In this document: piece by piece, positions 18,356 to 26,358 of the stretch | Layout: each line of letters begins with the position of its first letter | How positions within the stretch are numbered: the stretch's first letter is position 1 | DNA from: Sinomonas atrocyanea | GTDB lineage: Bacteria; Actinomycetota; Actinomycetes; Actinomycetales; Micrococcaceae | Length of the DNA stretch: 64,000 nt | Assembly (NCBI RefSeq): GCF_030811715.1 | Contig: NZ_JAUSRH010000007.1 | Location: 159,397 to 223,396, forward strand | Direction: 5' to 3' | Position numbers and translations under genes: made by a program | The notes under the pieces: model-generated | The model's database searches: none | Seen by the model: only the letters and a program-made list of their open reading frames with translations | What the model was told of the DNA's origin: nothing

Positions 18356-19399
18356 CTAGCCGACGTCGAGGAGGACCTTGCCCACGGTGCCGGCCTCGAC
18401 GGCGTCGTGCGCGGCGGCGGTCTCAGCGAGCGGGAACCGCGTCAGCGGCAGCCCGTGCTCCTCGCCGACCCGCAGCGCGCCGTCGGCGAGGGCCGCGCCG
18501 ACGGCGGCGACGGCGTCGTGCTTCTGCTGGTCCGAGACGGTGTAGGTGAGGATGAACTGCAGGCGCGCGTTCTTGCCCATGGCGCCGCGGACGGGGACCG
18601 AGACGGCCTCGTCGCCGGTGCCGGCGTAGATCGCGACGGTGCCGCCGGGGGCGAGGGCGTCGAGGTCGGCGGCGATGTTCGCGGCGGCGTTGACGTCCAC
18701 GATCACGTCCGCGCCGCCCGGGGCCACGCGCCGCAGCTCGGCGGCGACGTCCTGCTCGCGGTAGTTGACGACGACGCCGGCCCCCGCCGCGCGGGCGAGC
18801 GCCGCCTTTGCGTCGCTGCTCACCGTCGCGACGACCTGCGCCCCGGCCCAGCGGGCGAGCTGGATCGCGGCGTGCCCGACCGCACCCGCGCCCCCGGTGA
18901 CGAGGACAGTCCTGCCGGCCAGGGCGCCGGGGGCGAGCCGTGACGGGCCCTGCTCGCTCGCCGTGAGCGCACGGTGGGCCGTGAGGGCCGGGATGCCGAG
19001 GGAGGCGCCCGTCTCGAAGGACTCTGCGTCCGGCAGCGGCTGGGCGTGCGCGGCCGGGACGATGACGTACTCCTGGGCGGTGCCCTCGGCCCCGCCGTAG
19101 GCGACGTCCCACAGCCAGACCCGCTGCCCCGGTTCGAGGCCCGCGGCACCCGGCCCGACGGCGTCGACCGTCCCCGCCGCGTCCTGGCCAGGAACGTGCC
19201 AGCCGTCGAGGGCGCCGGGGTATGTGCCGCCGGCGCGGGCCTTCCAGTCCGTGGGGTTCACGCCCGCGACCGCGATGCGGACGCGCACCTGGCCGGCGCC
19301 GGGCTCGGTGAGGTCGCGCTCGCGCAGGGTCAGGACGGAGGAGGGGCCGGTCGCGTTGTACTGGACCGCGGTGTAGGTCTTGCTGTCGTTCTCAGCCAT
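18356..19399 (-). CDS. Quinone-oxidoreductase-like zinc-less MDR dehydrogenase
   Basis: The 347-residue product belongs to the medium-chain dehydrogenase family, NADPH:quinone reductase branch. It has a GroES-like N-terminal half (AGVNPTDWKARAG) and a Rossmann domain with VLVTGGAGAVGHAAIQLARWAGA. The start is the ATG at 19397-19399 (MAENDSKTYTAVQY). An in-frame ATG further up at 19534 would only translate the 21-bp repeats as an EMTPQRW array, so it was rejected, though such an extension is possible. Confidence 0.88.
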   Translation of the reverse strand: MAENDSKTYTAVQYNATGPSSVLTLRERDLTEPGAGQVRVRIAVAGVNPTDWKARAGGTYPGALDGWHVPGQDAAGTVDAVGPGAAGLEPGQRVWLWDVAYGGAEGTAQEYVIVPAAHAQPLPDAESFETGASLGIPALTAHRALTASEQGPSRLAPGALAGRTVLVTGGAGAVGHAAIQLARWAGAQVVATVSSDAKAALARAAGAGVVVNYREQDVAAELRRVAPGGADVIVDVNAAANIAADLDALAPGGTVAIYAGTGDEAVSVPVRGAMGKNARLQFILTYTVSDQQKHDAVAAVGAALADGALRVGEEHGLPLTRFPLAETAAAHDAVEAGTVGKVLLDVG

Positions 19400-19419
19400 G
19401 GGCCCATCCTGCCCTCCCC

Positions 19420-19567
19420 AGCGTTGTGGGGTCATCTCCCAGCGTTGTGGGGTCATCTCCCTCCGTTGTGGGGTCATCTCCCAGCGTTGTGGGGTCATGT
19501 CCCTGCGGCCGGGCGATGCCGACCGCAGGGACATGACTCCTCAACCTAGGGACATGACCCCTCAGCG
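19420..19567. repeat. 21-bp repeats in two opposed arrays forming a hairpin
   Basis: Four units (19420-19440, 19441-19461, 19462-19482, 19483-19503), core GTTGTGGGGTCAT, point one way. Two units (19526-19546 and 19547-19567), core GGGACATGACCCCTCA, point the other way. The facing units pair over 17 of 18 bases (GGGGTCATGTCCCTGCGG at 19491-19508 with its complement at 19523-19540) around a 14-nt loop. The hairpin lies between the murA-like stop (19578) and the dehydrogenase start, so it may act as a terminator. Confidence 0.85.
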
Positions 19568-19577
19568 GGAGTGGGTG

Positions 19578-21119
19578 TCAGTCCTGGAAGTACTCGATCT
19601 TGGCACCGATCGAGTTGAGCCGCTCGGCGAGGTCCTGGTAGCCCCGCTCGATCACGTAGATGTTGCGCAGCTCGCTCGTGCCCCGCGCGGCGAGCATGGC
19701 CAGCAGGATGCAGGCCGCCGGACGCAGCGCCGGCGGGCACCCGACCTCGGCCGCGCGCCACTTGGTCGGGCCGTTGACGTAGATGCGGTGCGGGTCCAGC
19801 AGCTGGACGTGGGCGCCGAGCCGGTTGAGCTCCGTCAGGTAGATGGCCCGGTTCTCGTAGACCCAGTCGTGGATCATCGTCTGGCCGGTCGCGTTCGCGG
19901 CGATGACCGCGAAGAATGGCAGGTTGTCGATGTTCAGGCCCGGGAACGGCATGGGGTGGATCTTGTCCGTCGGCGCGTGGAGGGTGGACGGCAGCACGGT
20001 CACGTCCACGAGGCGGGTGTGGCCGTTGCGGGCCATGTACTCGCCGGAGACCGCGAGCTTCTGGCCCATCGAGGCGAGGGTCGCGAGCTCGATCTCCATG
20101 AACTCGATCGGGACGCGGCGCACCGTGACCTCGGAGTTGGTCACGATCGCTGCGGTGATGAGGCTCATCGCCTCGATCGGGTCCTCACTGGGCCAGTAGT
20201 CGATGTCCGCATCGATGCGCGCCTTGCCGCGGATCCGCAGGGTCGTGGTGCCGACGCCGTCGATCGCGACCCCGAGCGCCTGCAGGTAGAAGCACAGGTC
20301 CTGGACCATGTAGTTCGGGCTGGCGTTGCGGATCACGGTCACGCCCTCGCGGTGCGCGGCGGCCATGATCGCGTTCTCGGTGACGGTGTCGCCGCGCTCG
20401 GTGAGCACGAACGTGCGGTCGGCGCGGTCTGCCTCGGGGGCGCGGACGGTGTAGAAGCCGGCGGTGGCCTCGACGGCGAGCCCGAACTCGCGCAGGGCCT
20501 GCATGTGCGGCTCGACCGTGCGGGTGCCGAGGTCGCAGCCGCCCGCGTACGGCAGCCGGTACTCGCTGCGCTCGTCGAGGAGGGGCCCGAGGAGCATGAT
20601 GACGCTCCGGGTGCGCCGGGCGGCCTCGACGTCCATCCCGTCCAGGTTGAGGGTGGCGGGGCGGCGGATCAGGAGGTCCCGGGCCTGCTCGCCGTCCTCG
20701 CTGGGGAGCCAGGCGCACTCGACGCCGATCGAGGTCAGGACCTCGACGATCCGGTTGACCTCCTCGATCCGGGCGAGGTTGCGCAAGGTCGTGGTGCCGC
20801 GGTTGATGAGCGAGGCGCACAGGAGGGCCACGCCCGCGTTCTTGGACGTGTTGACGTCCACGGCGCCGGAGAGCCGGTGCCCGCCCTCGACCCGCAGGTG
20901 GGTCATCTTGGGGGCGCCGATGTTGACGATCCGCTGGCCGAGGATGTCCTCGATCCGCTGGATCATCTTCAGGCTGAGGTTCTGCTTGCCCTGCTCCATA
21001 CGCGCGACGGCGCTCTGGCTGGTTCCCAGTTCGGAGGCGAGCTGTCCCTGGGTCCAGCCCCGGTGGGAGCGGACCTCGCGCAGGAGGACGCCGACGGTTT
21101 CAGCAGTCTGTTGTGCCAT
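19578..21119 (-). CDS. UDP-N-acetylglucosamine 1-carboxyvinyltransferase (MurA-like) with N-terminal HTH domain
   Basis: The 513-residue product fuses an XRE-type helix-turn-helix (about residues 7-65: WTQGQLASELGTSQSAVARME) to a full EPSP-synthase-like MurA domain (about 75-513). MurA adds enolpyruvate to UDP-GlcNAc, the first committed step of peptidoglycan synthesis. Key residues look kept: SKNA (K93, N94), AGGCDLGTR with the fosfomycin-target-type cysteine C195, an Asp in PGLNIDN, and an Arg in PPALRPAA. The family is normally about 420-450 residues with no HTH. A regulatory, DNA-bound or second MurA role is possible. Confidence 0.88.
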   Translation of the reverse strand: MAQQTAETVGVLLREVRSHRGWTQGQLASELGTSQSAVARMEQGKQNLSLKMIQRIEDILGQRIVNIGAPKMTHLRVEGGHRLSGAVDVNTSKNAGVALLCASLINRGTTTLRNLARIEEVNRIVEVLTSIGVECAWLPSEDGEQARDLLIRRPATLNLDGMDVEAARRTRSVIMLLGPLLDERSEYRLPYAGGCDLGTRTVEPHMQALREFGLAVEATAGFYTVRAPEADRADRTFVLTERGDTVTENAIMAAAHREGVTVIRNASPNYMVQDLCFYLQALGVAIDGVGTTTLRIRGKARIDADIDYWPSEDPIEAMSLITAAIVTNSEVTVRRVPIEFMEIELATLASMGQKLAVSGEYMARNGHTRLVDVTVLPSTLHAPTDKIHPMPFPGLNIDNLPFFAVIAANATGQTMIHDWVYENRAIYLTELNRLGAHVQLLDPHRIYVNGPTKWRAAEVGCPPALRPAACILLAMLAARGTSELRNIYVIERGYQDLAERLNSIGAKIEYFQD

Positions 21120-21248
21120 GCGGTCGAAAATATCACAGGTGCTATACGGGAGGGCAAATCGATGCCCCGCCCGGGCGTTTTGGAGGTCTAGACCGGCCCT
21201 GATCCTCGTCCGGTGAGATAACGGCGTGTCGCGCGGTCCGTCGCGCGA

Positions 21249-21656
21249 TCATGGGCGCGCGGCTGCGGCGCCCCCTCGCGAGAGGACCGAGAGCACGTTA
21301 CCCGCCGGGTCGGTGAACCAAGCAATTCCCATGCCGCTTTCGGGATCGCGCAGCACGCCCCGCTCGTCCACGGGCATCTCGGGGGTGCTCGGGTAGTGCT
21401 TGAGGTGCACGCCGAGCCCCTCGATCTCGGCGATCGCGGCCTCCAGATCGCCGACCTCGAAGTTGAGCACGGTGAACGTGGCGGGCGTGTGGTCGGGCTT
21501 GGGGTAGGCGAACACGGTCTGGCCGCCGGGGACGGTGACGAGCAGGCCGCCCATCGTGTCGGCCACGTCGAAGCCGAGGGTGCCGCCGTAGAAGGCGCGG
21601 GCCTTCTCGACGTCGTCGACGCTGAAGCTCGAGAACGAGGCGGTGGGCTGGAACAT
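21249..21656 (-). CDS. VOC (glyoxalase/bleomycin-resistance) family protein
   Basis: The 135-residue product (ATG 21654-21656) has the paired beta-alpha-beta-beta-beta modules of the vicinal-oxygen-chelate fold: SFSVDDVEKARAFYGGTLGF in the first and FTDPAGNVLSVL in the second. The metal ligands are not clear. It may be an enzyme or a binding protein. It stands alone between the murA-like gene and the ECF transporter genes. Confidence 0.85.
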   Translation of the reverse strand: MFQPTASFSSFSVDDVEKARAFYGGTLGFDVADTMGGLLVTVPGGQTVFAYPKPDHTPATFTVLNFEVGDLEAAIAEIEGLGVHLKHYPSTPEMPVDERGVLRDPESGMGIAWFTDPAGNVLSVLSRGGAAAARP

Positions 21657-21735
21657 GGTGGGCTCCTTGGAGGTGGTGCCGGCTCCTCCCCCGGCCACGA
21701 TCGCACGTCCGGCCCGCGGCGCGCCAGAGGTCGCG

Positions 21736-22551
21736 CTAGCCCCAGACCACGTTCCACGTGCCCAGCACGACGGCGGCCGTCACAGCGAGCGCGGCGATGC
21801 CCACTCCGGCGGCCAGCACCCACGCGTCCAGGCGGGAGAAGCTGGACTCGCGGGCCCAGGTGCGGGGGGCGGGGCGGCCGTCCACGCTGCCGCCGAAACC
21901 CCGGGCCTCCATCGCGACCGCGAGCCGGGTGGCCCGCCGGATCGCCTGGACGAGGAGGGCGAAGGCCTGGCCGAGGAAGGCCCGGGCCCGGGCCACGGGG
22001 CTGTGCCCGCTGCCGACCCCGCGGGCGCGCCGCGCGAGCCCCAGGGTGCGCCACTCGTCCACGAGCAGGCCCACGAGCCGCATCCCGGCCAGGGCCCCGA
22101 GGACGAACCGGCTCGGGAGGCGCAGCTTCTGGGCGAGGCCGTCGGCGAGGTCGGTGGGGTCGGTGGAGAAGAGGAGGAACACCCCTGGGAGGGCGATCGC
22201 GAGTCCGCGCAGCCCGATCGCGGCGCCGGCCAGCACCGAGTGCTCGGTCATCACCACGGGCCCGAGGTGGACCCAGACCGGTCCGGTCTTGGCGCCGAGG
22301 AGGGCCGTCGAGTAGGCCGCGAGAGCCGCGGCGACGGCCAGCGGCCAGGTGCGCTTGGCGAGGGTCGCCGGTCGGACGCCGAGGAGGGGCACGAGGGCGA
22401 GCTCGCACGCGAGCGCCACCGAGGCCGAGACCGGGTCCACGCTGAACAGGAGCGCCACGGTGATGCACAGCCCGGCGGCGAGCTTCGCGACGGGGTTGGC
22501 GCGGGCCAGGACCGAGTTGGCGACCTCGGGGGTGAGGATGTCCGCGCTCAT
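21736..22551 (-). CDS. ykoC: ECF transporter transmembrane subunit (EcfT/YkoC-like)
   Basis: The 271-residue product is the membrane coupling subunit of an energy-coupling factor importer. It has about five to six spans and the ATPase-coupling helices near residues 180-215, with RARGVGSG and AMEARGFGG (the conserved A-R-G boxes). It overlaps the ATPase gene by four bases (22548-22551), so the two are co-translated. Substrate specificity comes from the YkoE-like S component upstream. Confidence 0.9.
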   Translation of the reverse strand: MSADILTPEVANSVLARANPVAKLAAGLCITVALLFSVDPVSASVALACELALVPLLGVRPATLAKRTWPLAVAAALAAYSTALLGAKTGPVWVHLGPVVMTEHSVLAGAAIGLRGLAIALPGVFLLFSTDPTDLADGLAQKLRLPSRFVLGALAGMRLVGLLVDEWRTLGLARRARGVGSGHSPVARARAFLGQAFALLVQAIRRATRLAVAMEARGFGGSVDGRPAPRTWARESSFSRLDAWVLAAGVGIAALAVTAAVVLGTWNVVWG

Positions 22552-24080
22552 GCCGCCGCCCCCACCGGAGCCGCCCGGCCGCCGTCCACCCGGTGCACCG
22601 AGTCGGAGAGTGCGGCAGTGAAGTCCTCGTCGTGGGTGACGGCAAGCAGGGACGTGCCCTGGTCGAGGAGCTCGGCGAGCAGCCGCACGAGCTCGGCCCA
22701 CGTGAGGGCGTCCTGGCCGAAGGTGGGCTCGTCGAGCATGAGGATGCGCGGGGAGGTGGCGAGCATCGTCGCGACGGAGAGGCGCCGCTTCTCCCCGCCC
22801 GAGAGCGTGAAGGGGTTGGCGCCCGCGAGCCTGGTGAGCCGGAGCCGCTCGAGGAGGGGGTCGACGGCGGCCCGCACCTCGGCCTCGCCCAGCCGGGCCA
22901 CGCGGCGGGGTCCGAACTCGAGCTCGTCGAGAACGCGCGGGGTGAGGAACTGGTGCTCGGGCTCCTGGAAGACGCTGCCGATCCGGGTGACGAGCTCGCT
23001 CGAGCGCCACCGCGCCGGGCTGGGGCCAGCGCCGCCGGCGAGTGCCGGGAGCGCCTCGAGCCGGCCTCCGGCCGCGGGGAGCAGGCCCGCGAGGGTCAGC
23101 GCGAGCGTGGACTTCCCGGCGCCGTTGGGGCCGGTCACGCTCACCGACTGGCCCGCGCGGAGGGCCAGGTCGATCCCGGTCACCACGGGCGGGGCCTTCC
23201 TCGCGCGCCCGACGGCGAGCCCCTCGCCTGCGAGCAGCAGCTCACCGGGCGCGCCGCCCGGCCCGGGCTGGGGGCGCAGCGGCCTCACCGGCGTGTCTCC
23301 GGTGAGCGGGTGCCAGCCCGGGACCCACACGCCTGCGGCGGCCAGCCGGCGTCGTGCGTCCGTGTCGGCGAGCACGGCGTCGGGTGGGCCGTCGGCGAGG
23401 AGCCCCCCGGCGGCGTCGAGCACCACGACGCGGTCCACGAGGCCGGCCCAGACGGCGACCCGGTGCTCGACCACCACGAGCGTCGCGCCGGTGCGGTCGA
23501 GGCTGCGGCGCACGGCCTCGCGGACCTCCTCGACCCCGGCCGGGTCCAGGTTGGCCGTGGGCTCGTCGAGGAGCACGAGGCCGGGCTCCATCGCGAGGAT
23601 GCCCGCGAGGGCGAGGCGCTGCTTCTGGCCGCCGGAGAGGGAGGAGGTGGGGTGGTCGAGGGGGACGGCGAGGCCCACGTCGTCGAGCGCGCGGTGCACC
23701 CGGGGCCAGATCTCCTCCCGGGGCACGGCGAGGTTCTCACAGCCGAACGCGACCTCGTCGCCGACCCTGGCCATGGCGATCTGCCCGTCCGGGTCCTGGA
23801 GCACCAGCCCGGCGCGGCCGCGCGCGAGGGGCGCGGGAACGCCGTCTACCGTGAGGGCGCCGAGTTCCTCGCCCTCCTCCGCCGCGCCGAGCACGCCGGC
23901 GAGCGCGTGGAGGAGGGTGGACTTGCCGGCCCCGGACGCGCCGAGGAGCAGGACCCGCTCCCCAGGTGCGATCGTCAGGTCCAGGTCCTTGACGGCGAAC
24001 GCCTTCCGGCCCGCGTGCCGCCAGCCCCAGCCGCGGGCGCTGACGCCCGCGGGCCCTCGCCGCGCGCCTCCCTGCGTCAT
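22548..24080 (-). CDS. ykoD: ECF transporter ATPase, two ABC domains fused (YkoD-like)
   Basis: The 510-residue product holds two ABC ATPase domains. The first has Walker A GASGAGKST (47-55) and signature LSGGQKQRLALA; the second has Walker A GPNGAGKST (near 320) and signature LSGGEKRRLSVA followed by LMLDEPTFG. Most ECF systems use separate EcfA1 and EcfA2; the fused form is typical of YkoEDC thiamine transporters. Start is the ATG at 24078-24080, two bases from the ykoE stop. Confidence 0.92.
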   Translation of the reverse strand: MTQGGARRGPAGVSARGWGWRHAGRKAFAVKDLDLTIAPGERVLLLGASGAGKSTLLHALAGVLGAAEEGEELGALTVDGVPAPLARGRAGLVLQDPDGQIAMARVGDEVAFGCENLAVPREEIWPRVHRALDDVGLAVPLDHPTSSLSGGQKQRLALAGILAMEPGLVLLDEPTANLDPAGVEEVREAVRRSLDRTGATLVVVEHRVAVWAGLVDRVVVLDAAGGLLADGPPDAVLADTDARRRLAAAGVWVPGWHPLTGDTPVRPLRPQPGPGGAPGELLLAGEGLAVGRARKAPPVVTGIDLALRAGQSVSVTGPNGAGKSTLALTLAGLLPAAGGRLEALPALAGGAGPSPARWRSSELVTRIGSVFQEPEHQFLTPRVLDELEFGPRRVARLGEAEVRAAVDPLLERLRLTRLAGANPFTLSGGEKRRLSVATMLATSPRILMLDEPTFGQDALTWAELVRLLAELLDQGTSLLAVTHDEDFTAALSDSVHRVDGGRAAPVGAAA

Positions 24081-24082
24081 GC

Positions 24083-24688
24083 TCAGACGTCCGCCGCGCG
24101 GCCCGCCGCGAACGCCGAGAGCGCCCCCGTCCGGGCCAGCCCGCGCACGGCGAGCCAGCTGAGCAGGCCAGCGATGACCGCGCCGGAGAGGACGGCGAGG
24201 GCTGTGTACACGGCCTGCCAGCCGAACTCCCACTCGGGGAAGTAGATGATCACCTCGGACACGCCCAGTGCGAGGCCCGAGAGCGCTCCGGCCAGCAGCG
24301 CGACCCCGAGGTTCCAGCGGCGGTAGCGGAAGGCCGCGAAGGCGACCTCGGCGCCGGCGCCCTGCACCAGGCCGGAGAGCAGCACCGCGAGGCCGAACTG
24401 CGAGCCCAGCAGCGCCTCGACCACGGCTGCGAGGATCTCGCAGAACAGCGCCGCTCCGGGCTTGCGGATGATCAGGCCGCCGAGCACGCCGGCGATCACC
24501 CAGCCGCCCGCGTAGATCCCGCCGAGCGGCGCGAAGGCGGCCGTGGCGGCCTGCACGCCCACGTAGCCCTGGTCCCAGAGCCAGAAGATGACGCCGCAGG
24601 CCACGGAGACGACCGCGGCCACGACGATGTCGACGACCCGCCAGCTGTAGGCGGCCTTGGCGGGTGCGTTGCGGGTGGTTCCAGACAT
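24083..24688 (-). CDS. ykoE: ECF transporter substrate-binding S component (YkoE-like, thiamine or HMP)
   Basis: The 201-residue product has about five membrane spans. WRVVDIVVAAVVSVACGVIFW, GGIYAGGWVIAGVLGGLIIRKPGAA and EVIIYFPEW match the YkoE family. It gives the transporter specificity, probably for thiamine or its hydroxymethylpyrimidine precursor. It is the first gene of ykoEDC and is preceded by a TPP riboswitch. The ribosome site AGGAGG (tgtcctcct on the plus strand) lies seven to ten bases before the ATG at 24686-24688. Confidence 0.92.
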   Translation of the reverse strand: MSGTTRNAPAKAAYSWRVVDIVVAAVVSVACGVIFWLWDQGYVGVQAATAAFAPLGGIYAGGWVIAGVLGGLIIRKPGAALFCEILAAVVEALLGSQFGLAVLLSGLVQGAGAEVAFAAFRYRRWNLGVALLAGALSGLALGVSEVIIYFPEWEFGWQAVYTALAVLSGAVIAGLLSWLAVRGLARTGALSAFAAGRAADV

Positions 24689-24739
24689 TGGTTGTCCTCC
24701 TGTGCTTCAGGAGGGGAGGGCAGCCGCGGCTGCCTTGAG

Positions 24740-24860
24740 AACTCGACTCCCTTCGCCGGTACTAGCCGGAGCAGGTTCGAGGGTCTGCGGTGTCCCGCAC
24801 TCTCAGCGCCCTGTGCTCCCGCCCGGCAGCCGTGCCGGTGCGGGGGCGACGCTCCCCTGT
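24740..24860 (-). promoter_or_regulatory. TPP (thi-box) riboswitch upstream of ykoEDC
   Basis: Read on the minus strand, the conserved thi-box elements appear in order: AGGGGAGC near 24850, GCTGAGAGTGCGGG, the ACCCTCGAACCTGCTCCGGC stretch and TACCGGCGAAGGGAGTC near 24745. Between it and the ribosome site lies the palindrome GGCAGCCGCGGCTGCC (24719-24734), a candidate expression-platform hairpin. Thiamine pyrophosphate would turn off transporter expression. Confidence 0.92.
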
Positions 24861-24958
24861 CGTTTGTGCGCCCAGTCTACGCGGTCCGGGGCACCCTGCG
24901 CCCGCCGCGGCGGCCCAAACCCGGGGCGCCGCGGCCAGCGCACGTTAGGCTGGCCACC

Positions 24959-25219
24959 ATGAGCATCCTCATCAAGCTCCTCGGGACCGCCATCAGCATC
25001 GGCGCCGGCATCGTGGCGACGAAGCTGGTCGATTTCGTCTGGGAGAAGAGCACCGGGAACGCGCCGCCCAAGGACGCGACCAACCTCGAGGAGAGCCTGC
25101 GGGACACGCTCGTGTTCGCCCTCGTCTCCGCCGGGGTGGGCGCCGTGATCCAGACCCTCACCCAGCGCTACACGCAGCGCGCCATCGCCAACTTCAAGAA
25201 GACCCCCGAGCTCACCTGA
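24959..25219 (+). CDS. DUF4235 small membrane protein
   Basis: The 86-residue product starts at ATG 24959 (MSILIKLLGTAISIGAGIVA). It has an N-terminal hydrophobic segment, the block TKLVDFVWEKSTGNAPP, and a second span (LRDTLVFALVSAGVGAVIQ). DUF4235 proteins are small two-span proteins of actinobacteria with no known function. The ATG directly follows a TTAGGCTGG -10-like segment within 14 bases, so the mRNA may have little or no leader. Confidence 0.82.
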   Translation: MSILIKLLGTAISIGAGIVATKLVDFVWEKSTGNAPPKDATNLEESLRDTLVFALVSAGVGAVIQTLTQRYTQRAIANFKKTPELT

Positions 25220-25229
25220 GCGCCGCCCC

Positions 25230-25665
25230 CTTCTGGGGGCCAGCTACTGGGGGCCACCTTGTGGGGTCCCTTCTTGCGCGTGTGAGTCCGACCGGCTTTG
25301 CCTGCCGCCCTCCCGCGGGTCCCCCGGAAAGGCGGCGTGTCCCCGTGTGCGCCGGGGGAAAGCCGGTCGACTTCGGTCGCTGCGGCGAGCCCGCGGCGGT
25401 GAGGGACGCGCACGACGCCGGGCACTCGCCGTCGTGCGTCCGGGCCGCCTCCCGCCGCGACCGGGTCTTCCCCTCCGGCCCGCTGGCCGCCGATGAGCAG
25501 GATTCCCCAGAGCCGTATCCCGCTCCACGGCGAGTCATGGGGAGCGGTCGGCGCGTCGCCCGCGCAGAGGCGTCGGCTCTGGGGAGACCTGCGCGCACAC
25601 CAACCGGCCGACCCACAGGATCCGGCCCACAGAAGGTGGCCAACTGGACGTGACCCCCAGAACGT
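25230..25665. mobile_element. Non-coding block with inverted IS21-like ends (vestigial element)
   Basis: The 465-bp gap between the DUF4235 and mrpG genes has no convincing gene. Its ends are similar in inverted orientation: left TTCTGGGGGCCAGC then TGGGGGCCACCTTGTGGG (25231-25265); right, on the other strand, TTCTGGGGGTCACG then TTGGCCACCTTCTGTGGG (about 25622-25660). Multiple GGCCACCT/GGTCACGT repeats at an end are typical of IS21-family elements. No transposase remains. The block also contains repeat element C. Confidence 0.45.
25285..25374. repeat. Interspersed palindromic element, copy C
   Basis: This is an approximately 90-bp unit bounded by TCCGACCGGCTTT (25287-25299) and AAAGCCGGTCGACTT (25359-25373), with GGCGTGTC inside. 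It matches copies A (55831-55927) and B (56874-56962) at the ends and in the internal GGCGTGTC; the rest differs. Confidence 0.7.
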
Positions 25666-25684
25666 GACCACCAGTCGGGCCGGG

Positions 25685-26074
25685 CTAGGGGGCGTCGCCG
25701 TCGGTGCCGTGCTCCCGCTCGACGCGGGCCACGACGTCGTCGAGCTCGTCGACGGAGAGTTTCGACCGGTCGTAGTGCTTGGTCCGGTAGCCGGCGCGGC
25801 CGACCATGTGGGCCGAGACCGGCGCGGTGAGCAGCTGGAAGATCCACGCGACGGCGAGCAGCGGCACGAGCGCCCAGGCCCGCCACTGCAGCCCCACGGC
25901 CGTGAGCAGCAGGAGGGACCCGAGCACCTGCGGCTTGGTGGCGGCGTGCATGCGGGTGAGCAGGTCGGGGAAGCGCAGGAGCCCGATCGCCGCGCCGAGG
26001 GACAGGGCCGAGCCGAGGACCATGAGCACGGCGGCGACCCAGGTGAGGACGGTGTCGAGGGTTTCCGGGCTCAC
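25685..26074 (-). CDS. mrpG: Na+/H+ antiporter subunit G
   Basis: The 129-residue product is the last Mrp subunit, with three spans and the family block GLLRFPDLLTRMHAATKPQVLG. Mrp complexes exchange cytoplasmic Na+ (or K+, Ca2+) for protons. The start overlaps the mrpF stop by four bases. An acidic tail of about 30 residues (DELDDVVARVEREHG) is common in actinobacterial forms. Confidence 0.93.
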   Translation of the reverse strand: MSPETLDTVLTWVAAVLMVLGSALSLGAAIGLLRFPDLLTRMHAATKPQVLGSLLLLTAVGLQWRAWALVPLLAVAWIFQLLTAPVSAHMVGRAGYRTKHYDRSKLSVDELDDVVARVEREHGTDGDAP

Positions 26075-26358
26075 GGGCGCCTCCTCTCCTGCACGAAGCG
26101 GGCCACCGTGACGGAGCCGATGAAGCCGATCAGGGTGATGCCCGCGACCAGGGCGAGGTGGTTCGTGTGCCGGTTGGCGGCCATGTCGAGCAGGAGCGCG
26201 CTGGCCACGACGACGAGGAGCACGTCCGCCGCGAGGACGCGGTCCAGGAGCGCGGGGCCCTTGATCATCCGCAGGATCGCGCCGAAGCCCGCGAGGGACA
26301 GCAGCACGCTGCAGACGGCGAGCACCGCGGGCATGATCTGCGCGGCGGCCCCGGTCAT
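26071..26358 (-). CDS. mrpF: Na+/H+ antiporter subunit F
   Basis: The 95-residue product has three spans and the signature RMIKGPALLDRVLAADVLL. Start ATG 26356-26358 overlaps the mrpE stop, continuing the unbroken chain of four-base overlaps in this operon. Confidence 0.93.
   Translation of the reverse strand: MTGAAAQIMPAVLAVCSVLLSLAGFGAILRMIKGPALLDRVLAADVLLVVVASALLLDMAANRHTNHLALVAGITLIGFIGSVTVARFVQERRRP

Noticed and set aside
19400..19534. N-terminal extension of the dehydrogenase from ATG 19534
   Set aside because: It would only translate the repeat units, and homologous dehydrogenases begin at the downstream ATG; kept as a hypothesis in the findings.
25220..25684. Small protein genes in the gap between the DUF4235 and mrpG genes
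   Set aside because: Open frames there cross inverted repeats, have no ribosome site and are Arg/Pro-rich.
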